Source: CAYGLV01 sp964351025 (lineage in GTDB: Bacteria > Actinomycetota > Thermoleophilia > Gaiellales > Gaiellaceae). Taken from it: a DNA stretch of 64,000 nucleotides. Below the pieces are notes generated by a model that searched no databases, was not told where the DNA came from, and worked only from the letters and a program-made list of their open reading frames with translations. Made by a program: the position numbers and the translations under genes. Positions 32,733 through 40,822 of the stretch are shown piece by piece (the first letter of the stretch is position 1; each line of letters opens with the position of its first letter). The stretch is taken from the NCBI GenBank assembly GCA_964351025.1, contig CAYGLV010000001.1:1-64000 (forward strand), read 5' to 3'.

Positions 32733-32931
32733 CTCTCCTCCCCCGGTTGCTCCCTGAGGCGCGAACGATGAAGGATCGAGTCAAAGATGGCAATATCCGC
32801 TCCGGCCCGCTCTGCCCTGCGCTTTTCGACGCCGTGGCCAACTCGGGCAGCGGATTGCTCGGGCGGCTTGTCCAAAGGGGCGGAGAGGGGCTAGGCTCGG
32901 GGGCGGCCGTAACCGGACTCGGAGGTAGGAC

Positions 32932-34374
32932 GTGAGCGTTTCGATTGCGAAGTACGAGAACTTCGTCGGCGGCGAATGGGTCGGTGCGGCCGACGGGAAG
33001 ACGATGGAAGTGCTCAACCCGGCCACCGGCGAGGTCATCGCCGAGGTCCCGGCGAGCTCGGCGCTGGACGTCGACCGCGCAGTCGCGGCGGCGAAGCAGG
33101 CCCTGCCCGACTGGCTCGAGACGACACCGGGCGAACGGGCGGAGATCCTGCTCTCACTCGCCGACCTACTCGACGAGCATGGGGACGAGCTGGCGGCGCT
33201 CGAGTCGCGAAACGTCGGCAAGCCGCTCTCGTACGCGAAGGACGAGATCCCGGTCGGCTCGGACAACCTGCGCTTCTTCGCCGGTGCCGCGCGCGTGCTC
33301 GAGGGGCGCTCGACCGGCGAGTACATGCGCGGCTACACCTCGATGATCCGGCGCGAGCCGCTCGGCATCGTCGGCGGCATCACCCCGTGGAACTACCCGC
33401 TGATGATGGCGATCTGGAAGATCGCGCCCGCGCTCGCGGCCGGCAACGTCCAGGTGATCAAGCCGTCGGAGCAGACGCCGCTGACGACGCTGCGCTTCAT
33501 GCAGCTCGCCCAGGAGATCCTGCCGCCCGGCGTCCTGAACGTCGTCACCGGCGACGGCGTGCCCGCCGGGGACGCGCTCGTCAGGCATCCCGACGTGCGC
33601 CTGATCTCGCTCACCGGCGACGTCTCGACGGGCAAGCTGATCGCCCGCAACGCCTCCGACACGCTGAAGCGCGTCCACCTCGAGCTCGGCGGCAAGGCGC
33701 CCGTGCTCGTCTTCGACGACGCCGACCCGGCTCAGGTCGCCGAGGCGATCAAGATCGGCGGCTACTGGAACTCGGGCCAGGACTGCACCGCCGCCTCGCG
33801 CGTGCTCGCCGGCCCGAAGATCTACGACGCCCTGCTCGAGGCGCTCGTGCCCGCCGTCGAGTCGCTGCAGGTCGGCGACCCGGCCGAGGGCGACGAGGTC
33901 GAGATGGGCCCCGTGATCTCGCAGGCCCAGCAGGAGCGCGTGCTCGGCTTCCTCGAGCGGGCGGGCAAGGCCAAGGCGACGATCCTCACCGGCGGCGAGG
34001 CCGGCCGCGACCGCGGCTTCTTCGTCCAGCCGACCGTCGTCGTGGACGTCGGCCAGCACTCGGAGATCGTGCAGAAGGAGGTCTTCGGGCCGGTCGTCTC
34101 GGTGCAGCGGTTCGCCGACGACGCCCAGGCGATCGAGTGGGCAAACGACGTCAGCTACGGCCTCGCGTCGTCGGTCTTCACGCGCGACATCGGCCGCGCC
34201 CTCAACGCGGCGCGCAAGCTCCAGTTCGGGACGGTCTGGATCAACGACCACATCCCGCTCGTCTCGGAGATGCCGCACGGCGGCTACAAGGAGTCCGGCT
34301 ACGGCAAGGACCTATCCGCATACTCGCTCGAGGACTACACCCAGATCAAGCATGTGATGGCGAAGCTCGATTGA
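32932..34374 (+). CDS. Aldehyde dehydrogenase, gamma-aminobutyraldehyde type
   Basis: A 480-residue NAD(P)-dependent aldehyde dehydrogenase. Catalytic Cys285 lies in WNSGQDCTAASRV; LELGGKAPVLVF holds the general-base Glu; ITPWNYPLMMAIW and KPSEQTPLTTLRF bind cofactor. ATRVENAN-type and HLELGGKAP sequences resemble 4-aminobutyraldehyde dehydrogenases. It is the first gene of a six-gene coupled set (dehydrogenase, PotA, PotD, PotB, PotC, aminotransferase), fitting oxidation of the aldehyde made from putrescine or spermidine. GTG 32932 follows GGAGG. Its stop overlaps potA as TTGA. Betaine aldehyde cannot be excluded as substrate. Confidence 0.85.
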   Translation: MSVSIAKYENFVGGEWVGAADGKTMEVLNPATGEVIAEVPASSALDVDRAVAAAKQALPDWLETTPGERAEILLSLADLLDEHGDELAALESRNVGKPLSYAKDEIPVGSDNLRFFAGAARVLEGRSTGEYMRGYTSMIRREPLGIVGGITPWNYPLMMAIWKIAPALAAGNVQVIKPSEQTPLTTLRFMQLAQEILPPGVLNVVTGDGVPAGDALVRHPDVRLISLTGDVSTGKLIARNASDTLKRVHLELGGKAPVLVFDDADPAQVAEAIKIGGYWNSGQDCTAASRVLAGPKIYDALLEALVPAVESLQVGDPAEGDEVEMGPVISQAQQERVLGFLERAGKAKATILTGGEAGRDRGFFVQPTVVVDVGQHSEIVQKEVFGPVVSVQRFADDAQAIEWANDVSYGLASSVFTRDIGRALNAARKLQFGTVWINDHIPLVSEMPHGGYKESGYGKDLSAYSLEDYTQIKHVMAKLD

Positions 34375-35438
34375 GCACGCCCGACGTCAGACTCGACCGG
34401 GTCGTCAAGCGCTTCGACGACGTGACCGCGGTGGACGGGATCTCGCTCGAGATCCCGTCCGGGTCGTTCTTCGCACTGCTCGGCCCGTCGGGCTGCGGCA
34501 AGACGACGACACTGCGCATGATCGGCGGCTTCGAGGAGCCGAGCGAGGGGACGATCTATCTCGGCGAGCAGGACGTCACCGGGCTGCCGCCCTACTGGCG
34601 GGACGTCAACACCGTCTTCCAGAGCTACGCGCTCTTCCCGCACCTCTCGATCTTCGAGAACGTCGCCTTCGGCCTCCGCCGCAAGCGCGTGGGCCGCGCC
34701 GAGGTGCGCACCCGGGTCGGCGACGCGCTCGAGCTCGTGGACCTTGCCGGCTACGGCGAGCGGCGGCCGCGCCAGCTCTCCGGCGGCCAGGCCCAGCGGG
34801 TCGCGCTCGCGCGCGCGCTCGTCAACCGGCCGCGCGTCCTTCTGCTCGACGAGCCGCTCGGCGCCCTCGACCTGAAGCTGCGCAAGCAGATGCAGCTCGA
34901 GCTGAAGCGCATCCAGCACGAGGTCGGGATCACGTTCGTCCACGTCACGCACGACCAGGACGAGGCGATGACGATGGCGGACGAGATCGCGGTCATGAAC
35001 CACGGCAAGATCGAGCAGCTCGGCCCGCCGACAGAGCTCTACGAGCGGCCCGCGACGGCTTTCGTCGCCGGCTTCCTCGGCGTGTCGAACCTGCTGGCCG
35101 GGGTCGTCGCAGGGGAGGACCGCGTCCGCCTCGACGACGGCACGGAGATCCGTGTTCCACTCGGCGGCCGCTCCGGCAGGGTCGCCGTCGGAGTCCGCCC
35201 GGAGAAGATCCGGCTCGTCGCAGGCGCCGGCAACGAGCTGCCCGGGACGGTCACCGAGACCGCGTACGTCGGGGTTGCCACGCAGGTGATCGTCGCGACG
35301 CAGGCCGGTGTCGTCTCCGTCTTCTCCCAGAACGCCGAGACCGGCGCGGTGCCACCCGCGCCCGGCACGCAGGTCGCGCTCAGCTGGAGCCCCGAATCCA
35401 CCTTCGTCGTCCAAAGCCCCGAGGAGGAGCCCGCATGA
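34371..35438 (+). CDS. potA: Polyamine ABC transporter ATP-binding protein
   Basis: A 355-residue ATPase. Walker A GPSGCGKTT near residue 38, signature LSGGQAQRVALARAL, Walker B RVLLLDEPLGALD, His switch VTHDQDEAM. The C-terminal TOBE-like domain (about 270-350) is present, as in PotA. It begins at TTG 34371, inside the stop of the dehydrogenase gene (TTGA); no strong ribosome site precedes it, so coupling is likely. It overlaps potD as ATGA. Confidence 0.9.
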   Translation: MSTPDVRLDRVVKRFDDVTAVDGISLEIPSGSFFALLGPSGCGKTTTLRMIGGFEEPSEGTIYLGEQDVTGLPPYWRDVNTVFQSYALFPHLSIFENVAFGLRRKRVGRAEVRTRVGDALELVDLAGYGERRPRQLSGGQAQRVALARALVNRPRVLLLDEPLGALDLKLRKQMQLELKRIQHEVGITFVHVTHDQDEAMTMADEIAVMNHGKIEQLGPPTELYERPATAFVAGFLGVSNLLAGVVAGEDRVRLDDGTEIRVPLGGRSGRVAVGVRPEKIRLVAGAGNELPGTVTETAYVGVATQVIVATQAGVVSVFSQNAETGAVPPAPGTQVALSWSPESTFVVQSPEEEPA

Positions 35439-36604
35439 CCAAGCCGCTCACCCGCCGCCAAGTGCTCGAGCGCGCCGCCCTGGGCGGTGCCGTCCTGACG
35501 ATCCCCGGCTTCCTCGCCGCCTGCGGTGGGGGAGGCGGTGGCACGACGACCGCTGCGACGATTGCCGGCCCGACCGCCGGCACCCTCGCCGACACGCTCA
35601 CGATCTCGAACTGGCCGCTCTACATCGACGTGGACGAGGAGACGAAGAAGTACCCGACGCTCGACGCGTTCACCCGGGAGCTCGGGGTCGCGGTCGACTA
35701 CATCGAGGACGTCAACGACAACGACCAGTGGTTCGGCAAGAACCAGGCGACGCTCGCCCAGGGCAAGGGCATCGGCCGCGACCTGACGGTGCTGACCGAC
35801 TGGATGGCCGCCCGCATGGTCCGGCTGGGCTACGTCCAGAAGCTCGACCGCTCCGCGATTCCGAACGCGTCGAACCTCGTCGACGCACTCGCGAGCCCCG
35901 GCTGGGATCCGAACCGCGAGTACTCGCTGCCCTGGCAGTCGGGCCTGACCGGCATCGGCTACGACCCGAAGAAGGTCGGCGGCGACGTCACCTCCGTCTC
36001 GCAGCTGCTCGAGGACCCGAAGCTGAAGGGCAAGGTCGCCTTCCTGAGCGAGATGCCCGACACGATGGGCCTGATGCTGCAGGACGACGGCAAGGACCCC
36101 ACCAAGGTGAGCGCGGCGGACTTCGACGCGGCCATCGCGCGCCTGCAGGCCGGCGTGGACTCCGGCCAGATCCGCCAGTTCACGGGCAACGACTACGCGC
36201 CGCTCCTGGCCAAGGGCGATCTCTGGGCCTGCGTCGCCTGGTCGGGCGACATGGTGCAGCTGATCGCCGACAACCCGAGCCTGACGTTCCGGCTCCCGGA
36301 TCCGGGTGGGATGATCTGGACGGACAACATGCTCATCCCGACCGGCGGCGACGTCTTCACGGCGTCGACGTTCATGGACTTCGTCTACCGGCCCGCGATC
36401 GCCGCGCAGATCGAGGCGTACGTCAACTACATCTGCCCCGTGAAGGGGGCCAAGGAGGAGCTCGCCAAGCTCGACCCCGACCTCGCCGCGAACCCGCTCG
36501 TCTTCCCGGACGACGCAACGCTGGCGGCGGTCAAGATCTTCGACGCCGAAGCGGCGGACGACAGCGCGCTGAAGCAGAAGTTCCAGGCCGTGATCGGCGC
36601 GTAG
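35435..36604 (+). CDS. potD: Polyamine-binding lipoprotein
   Basis: A 389-residue binding protein. The N-terminus has a twin-arginine-like TRRQVLERAALGG and lipobox LAAC (Cys30), so it is an exported lipoprotein, perhaps by the Tat route. The mature part is the PotD/PotF type: TLTISNWPLYID, GKGIGRDLTVLTDWMAA, WQSGLTGIGYDPKKVGG, CVAWSGDMVQL. It is translationally coupled to potA (ATGA). Substrate is inferred as putrescine or spermidine from the family and the adjacent catabolic enzymes. Its stop is followed by a 172-base segment with a duplicated start region of potB. Confidence 0.86.
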   Translation: MTKPLTRRQVLERAALGGAVLTIPGFLAACGGGGGGTTTAATIAGPTAGTLADTLTISNWPLYIDVDEETKKYPTLDAFTRELGVAVDYIEDVNDNDQWFGKNQATLAQGKGIGRDLTVLTDWMAARMVRLGYVQKLDRSAIPNASNLVDALASPGWDPNREYSLPWQSGLTGIGYDPKKVGGDVTSVSQLLEDPKLKGKVAFLSEMPDTMGLMLQDDGKDPTKVSAADFDAAIARLQAGVDSGQIRQFTGNDYAPLLAKGDLWACVAWSGDMVQLIADNPSLTFRLPDPGGMIWTDNMLIPTGGDVFTASTFMDFVYRPAIAAQIEAYVNYICPVKGAKEELAKLDPDLAANPLVFPDDATLAAVKIFDAEAADDSALKQKFQAVIGA

Positions 36605-36614
36605 CGGAAGCGGA

Positions 36615-36806
36615 GTGAGCTTTCTCCACCGCCACCGCGGGCTCCAGCGCGGGGGAACCCATGGTTCCCCCGCGAGCCCCCTCCTTTCGCTTGTGGCAGG
36701 GGAGGGGCGCGGCTGGGTCTCCCGGCCGGCGAAGCCGGCCTCCGACCCCGTACCGTCCCGCAGGGGAACGGCGTAGGTGAGCTTCCTCCACCGCCACCGC
36801 GGGCTC
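36615..36806 (+). repeat. 30-bp direct repeat: duplicated 5' end of potB flanking 132 bp of palindromic DNA
   Basis: Positions 36615-36644 and 36777-36806 match at 29 of 30 bases and include the start codon and first ten codons of potB. They lie 162 bp (54 codons) apart in the same frame. The first copy begins a 53-residue frame that ends in TAG at 36774-36776, directly before the real GTG. The intervening DNA holds two perfect hairpins (36648-36674; 36724-36740). It looks like an insertion that duplicated its target, but it has no transposase. Confidence 0.75.
36648..36674. terminator. Perfect 12-bp hairpin between potD and potB
   Basis: CGCGGGGGAACC (36648-36659) pairs with GGTTCCCCCGCG (36663-36674) around CAT. 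A hairpin here could attenuate expression of the permease genes relative to the binding protein, or be part of an inserted repeat. A second 7-bp hairpin (GGCCGGC-GAA-GCCGGCC) lies at 36724-36740. No T-tract follows. Confidence 0.5.
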
Positions 36807-37634
36807 GTCCCGTACGTCCTGCTCGCACCGGGGCTGGGCTTCCTGGTCCTGTTCTTCGTCGTGCCGATGTACTACCTCGCGCACACCTCGCTCGAGACGG
36901 GCTCGCTCGACATCGGCTACGCGTTCAGCTGGGCGTGGAACAACTACTCGGACGGGATCTCCACCTACCACGAGCAGTTCGTCCGCTCGCTCGAGTACGC
37001 GGGCCTCGCGACCCTGTTCTGCCTGCTGATCAGCTACCCGCTCGCGTACTGGATCGCGTTCCGCGGCGGCCGCTGGAAGGGGCTGCTCCTCCTGCTCGTG
37101 ATCGCTCCGTTCTTCGTCACGTACCTGATCCGGACGCTCGCCTGGCAGACGATCCTCTCCGACGAGGGGTTCGTCGTGAGCGCGCTGCAGGCGGTCGGGC
37201 TCGTCGGCGACGGAGAGCGGCTGCTGGCAACCTCGACGGCCGTCGTCGCGGGCATCACCTACAACTTCCTGCCCTTCATGGCCCTGCCGCTGTACGCGTC
37301 GCTCGAGCAGATCGACGGCCGGCTGATCGAGGCGGCCGAGGATCTGTATGCGAGCCGCTTGCAGGCATTCCTGCGCGTGACGCTGCCGCTCTCGCTGCCC
37401 GGGGTCTTCGCCGGAACGATGCTCACGTTCATTCCGGCCGCCGGCGACTTCATCAACGCCCAGCTGCTGGGCACGCCGAGGCAGTTCATGATCGGGAACG
37501 TCATCCAGTCGAAGTTCCTCGTGATCACCGACTACGGGCAGGCGGCGGCGCTCTCGTTCGTCCTGATGGCCGCGATCCTCGCGCTGATCCTCGTCTACGC
37601 GAAGGCGCTCGGCACGGAGAAGCTGACGGGATGA
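36777..37634 (+). CDS. potB: Polyamine ABC transporter permease, PotB-type
   Basis: A 285-residue permease with six membrane segments. The EAA loop typical of importers is present as EAAEDLYASRLQAFLRVTLPLSLPG (about residues 183-207). Start GTG 36777 comes after the duplicated region; an earlier GTG (36615) is separated by a stop, so it cannot serve this protein. AGGGG lies about 10 bases upstream. It overlaps potC as ATGA. It forms the channel with PotC for the PotA/PotD system. Confidence 0.87.
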   Translation: MSFLHRHRGLVPYVLLAPGLGFLVLFFVVPMYYLAHTSLETGSLDIGYAFSWAWNNYSDGISTYHEQFVRSLEYAGLATLFCLLISYPLAYWIAFRGGRWKGLLLLLVIAPFFVTYLIRTLAWQTILSDEGFVVSALQAVGLVGDGERLLATSTAVVAGITYNFLPFMALPLYASLEQIDGRLIEAAEDLYASRLQAFLRVTLPLSLPGVFAGTMLTFIPAAGDFINAQLLGTPRQFMIGNVIQSKFLVITDYGQAAALSFVLMAAILALILVYAKALGTEKLTG

Positions 37635-38425
37635 GGTTCGTGCGCCGGCATGTGCTCACCGTGTTCGCGCTCGCCGCGTTCGCGTACCTGATGCTGCCGA
37701 TCGCGGTCGTCGTCCTCTTCTCGGTCAACGACCCCGCGGGCCGCTTCAACTACACGTGGGAGGGGTTCACGTTGAAGCACTGGGCCGACCCGTTCGGGGC
37801 CCCGGGGCTCAAGGACGCGATCGTGACGAGTCTCGAGATCGCCGCGCTCGCGTCGCTCGTCGCGACGGTGCTCGGAACGCTGATCGCGCTCGCGCTCGTG
37901 CGCTACGGCTTCCGGGGACGGGGCCTGACGAACCTGCTCATCTTCATGCCGATGACGACGCCGGAGGTCGTGATGGGCGCGTCGCTGCTGACGCTCTTCC
38001 TCAACCTCGGCGTCGATCGCGGCTTCACGACGATCTTCCTCGCGCACGTGATGTTCTGCGTCTCGTTCGTCGTCGTCACCGTCAAGGTCCGGCTCATCGG
38101 CTTCGACCGCCACCTCGAGGAGGCGGCGATGGACCTCGGCGCGAACCCGTTCGTCGCCTTCGGCCGCGTCACGCTGCCTCTGATCGCTCCCGGGGTGCTG
38201 GCAGGAGCGCTGCTCGCGTTCGCGCTCTCGGTCGACGACTTCGTGATCACCGCGTTCAACTCCGGCCCGACGACGACCTTCCCCCTCTACGTCTGGGGCG
38301 CCGCGCGCGTCGGCGTCCCTCCGCAGGTCAACGTCATCGGCACCATCATCTTCCTCGCCGCCGCGTCGCTGATGTTCGCTACCGTGGCCGCCCAGACCCG
38401 TCGCTCCCGGAAAGGAACCGTATGA
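37631..38425 (+). CDS. potC: Polyamine ABC transporter permease, PotC-type
   Basis: A 264-residue permease with six membrane segments. The EAA motif reads EEAAMDLGANPFVAFGRVTLP near residue 172, followed by SVDDFVITAFNSGPTTTFP, a strongly conserved PotC/PotI segment. ATG 37631 lies inside the potB stop (ATGA) and its own stop overlaps the aminotransferase start as ATGA. The order PotA-D-B-C with catabolic enzymes at both ends indicates an uptake-and-degradation operon. Confidence 0.88.
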   Translation: MRFVRRHVLTVFALAAFAYLMLPIAVVVLFSVNDPAGRFNYTWEGFTLKHWADPFGAPGLKDAIVTSLEIAALASLVATVLGTLIALALVRYGFRGRGLTNLLIFMPMTTPEVVMGASLLTLFLNLGVDRGFTTIFLAHVMFCVSFVVVTVKVRLIGFDRHLEEAAMDLGANPFVAFGRVTLPLIAPGVLAGALLAFALSVDDFVITAFNSGPTTTFPLYVWGAARVGVPPQVNVIGTIIFLAAASLMFATVAAQTRRSRKGTV

Positions 38426-39804
38426 CCCTCGATCTCCAGCAGGCCGCCCGCGACCACCTGTGGATGCACTTCACCCGCATGGGCGGGTACGACGGGAACG
38501 ACGTGCCGATCATCGTGCGCGGCGACGGCTGCTATCTCGAGGACATCCACGGCAAGCGCTACCTCGACGGGCTCGCAGGGCTCTTCTCGGTCAACATCGG
38601 CTACGGCTACGGCGAGGAGATGGGGCAGGCGGCGCTCGCCCAGCTGCGCGAGCTGCCCTTCTACACGAACTGGTCCTATGCCCACCCGCGCGCCGTCGAG
38701 CTGGCGGCGGAGATCGCCTCGCTCGCCCCGGGCGACCTGAACCGCGTCTTCTTCGTCTCGGGTGGCTCGGAGGCCGTCGAATCGGCCTGGAAGCTTGCGC
38801 GGCAGTACTACTCCGCGCGGGACGGCAAGGAGCCGCCGTACAAGTACAAGGCGATCGCGCGCAGCCTCGCCTACCACGGCACGACGATGGGGGCGCTCTC
38901 GATCAACGGCATCCCGGGGCTCAAGACGCCCTTCGAGCCGCTCGTCCCGGGAGTGGAGCACGTCCACAACACGAACCGCTACCACCGGCCGCCCGAAGAG
39001 ACCGAAGCCGAGTTCACTGCGTTCCTCCTCGAGGATCTCGAGCAGACGATCCTCCAGATGGGGCCCGAGACGGTCGGCCTCGTCCACATGGAGCCGGTGC
39101 AGAACGCCGGGGGCGCCTTCACACCGCCGGACGGGTACTGGCGGGGCGTGCGCGAGATCTGCGACCGCTACGACATCCTGCTCTCGGCCGACGAGGTCAT
39201 CACCGCGTTCGGGCGGCTCGGCCACTGGTTCGGCTCGGAGCGCTACGACATCCGGCCCGACATCATCTGCTGCGCCAAGGGGCTCTCCTCATCGCACGGC
39301 GCGATCGGCGCCGTGATCGCGACGGATCGCGTGATGGAGCCGTTCCTCGACTCTACGAGCATCTTCACGCACGGCATCACGTTCGGCGGGCACCCGGTGA
39401 TGTCCGCGCTCGCGCTCAAGAACATCGAGATCATGAAGCGCGACCGGATCCTCGAGGGCGTACGCGAGCACGAGGCCGCGTTCCGCTCGACGCTGGAGCA
39501 GCTGCTCGAGCTGCCGATCGTCGGCGACGTGCGCGGCTGCGGCTACTTCTACGCGCTCGAGCTGGTCAAGGACAAGGAGACGCGCGAGTCGTTCTCCGAC
39601 GACGAGTGCGAGACGCTGCTGCGCGGCTTCCTCTCCGGGAAGCTGTTCGAGCGTGGCTTGATCTGCCGGGCCGACGATCGCGGCGACCCGGTGATCCAGA
39701 TCTCGCCGCCGCTCGTCGCCCGGCAGGAGCAGTTCGACGAGATGGTCGGGATTCTCGGCGACGTGCTGGCCGAGGCCTCGGTGCTCATGCAGGCGCACGT
39801 CTAG
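38422..39804 (+). CDS. Class III aminotransferase, putrescine-pyruvate/omega-aminotransferase type
   Basis: A 460-residue PLP aminotransferase. FFVSGGSEAVESAWKLARQY, SADEVITAFGRLGHWFG (PLP-binding Asp) and CAKGLSSSHGAIGAVIA (Schiff-base Lys) are in place. GDGCYLEDIHGKRYLDGLAGL at the N-terminus is typical of SpuC/putrescine-pyruvate aminotransferases and related omega-amine enzymes. It would convert putrescine to 4-aminobutyraldehyde, the substrate of the dehydrogenase that heads the operon. ATG 38422 overlaps the potC stop. It converges with the egtD gene, 16 bases away. Confidence 0.85.
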   Translation: MTLDLQQAARDHLWMHFTRMGGYDGNDVPIIVRGDGCYLEDIHGKRYLDGLAGLFSVNIGYGYGEEMGQAALAQLRELPFYTNWSYAHPRAVELAAEIASLAPGDLNRVFFVSGGSEAVESAWKLARQYYSARDGKEPPYKYKAIARSLAYHGTTMGALSINGIPGLKTPFEPLVPGVEHVHNTNRYHRPPEETEAEFTAFLLEDLEQTILQMGPETVGLVHMEPVQNAGGAFTPPDGYWRGVREICDRYDILLSADEVITAFGRLGHWFGSERYDIRPDIICCAKGLSSSHGAIGAVIATDRVMEPFLDSTSIFTHGITFGGHPVMSALALKNIEIMKRDRILEGVREHEAAFRSTLEQLLELPIVGDVRGCGYFYALELVKDKETRESFSDDECETLLRGFLSGKLFERGLICRADDRGDPVIQISPPLVARQEQFDEMVGILGDVLAEASVLMQAHV

Positions 39805-39820
39805 CGGCAGAAGCCGCCGC

Positions 39821-40822
39821 TTACTGCCCAGCGAGGGCCAGGCAGAGCCCAAAGTCGCCTGCCGCATCCGTCCAGAACCGCGCCGGCACCAGGCCGGCGG
39901 CGCGCAGCTCCGCCTCGATCCCCTCGCGGCGGAACTTCGCGCTGATCTCGGTCCGCATCTCCTCGCCCGCTCCGAAGAGCACATCGACTCCGAGCGCCGC
40001 CACGGGCACGGCCTGCTCGACGGTCGAGCGCAGGCGGAGGTCCATCCACTCGTTCGCAGCGTCCCACGAGGCGACGTGCTCGAAGCGCGCCGGGTCGAAC
40101 TCCGCGCCAAGCTCGCGGTTGAGGACGAGCAGCACGTTGCGGATGAACGCCGCGGTCACGCCCGCCGAATCGTTGTAGGCCGCCTCGAGCCGCGCCGTGT
40201 CCTTGACGAGGTCGACGCCGAGCAGGAAGGCGTCGCCCGGGTGGAGCGCCGTGCCGATCGCGGCGAGGAAGCCGGCGCGCTCGACCGGATCGAAGTTCCC
40301 GATCGTCGAGCCCAGGAAGGCGACGAGCCGGCGGCCGCCGTCCGGGACCACACCGAGGTGGCGCTGGAAGTCACCCACCACGGCATGCACCTGAACGCCC
40401 GGGTACTCCGTCCCGACGGCGTCTGCGCTCGCGCGCAGCGTCTCCTCGCTCACGTCGAACGGGACGAAGCGGCGCAGCGTCCCGGCGGCCTCGAGCGCGT
40501 CGAGCAGCAGCCGAGTCTTCTCCGATGTCCCCGAGCCGAGCTCGACGAGCGTGGCGGCGCCCGTGACGAGGGCGATCTCGCCGGCGCGCGCCGCGAGGAT
40601 CTCCCGCTCGGCGCGGGTGAGGTAGTACTCGGGCAAGCGCGTGATCTCGTCGAAGAGCTGCGAACCGCGCTCGTCGTAGAGCCACTTCGGCGAAAGCCGC
40701 TTCGGCGAGGAGGTCAGGCCGGCCAGTCCCTCGGCGCGGAGTGCCGCGTGCCGCTCCTCCTCGGAGAAGCGCACGTCGACGACCTGAGCGGGGCGGGCGT
40801 CGAGCAGCGAGCGGTCAAGCAT
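39821..40822 (-). CDS. egtD: L-histidine N-alpha-methyltransferase (ergothioneine)
   Basis: A 333-residue SAM-dependent enzyme that trimethylates histidine to hercynine. SAM-binding: VELGSGTSEKTRLLLDAL near residue 92, then FDVSEETLRAS and FLGSTIGNFDP. LYDERGSQLFDEITRLPEYYLTRAE near residue 50 is diagnostic of the EgtD family. Its start overlaps egtB by 8 bases, so the two are co-translated. EgtA and EgtC genes of mycobacterial clusters are absent here; they may lie elsewhere or be dispensed with. Confidence 0.92.
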   Translation of the reverse strand: MLDRSLLDARPAQVVDVRFSEEERHAALRAEGLAGLTSSPKRLSPKWLYDERGSQLFDEITRLPEYYLTRAEREILAARAGEIALVTGAATLVELGSGTSEKTRLLLDALEAAGTLRRFVPFDVSEETLRASADAVGTEYPGVQVHAVVGDFQRHLGVVPDGGRRLVAFLGSTIGNFDPVERAGFLAAIGTALHPGDAFLLGVDLVKDTARLEAAYNDSAGVTAAFIRNVLLVLNRELGAEFDPARFEHVASWDAANEWMDLRLRSTVEQAVPVAALGVDVLFGAGEEMRTEISAKFRREGIEAELRAAGLVPARFWTDAAGDFGLCLALAGQ

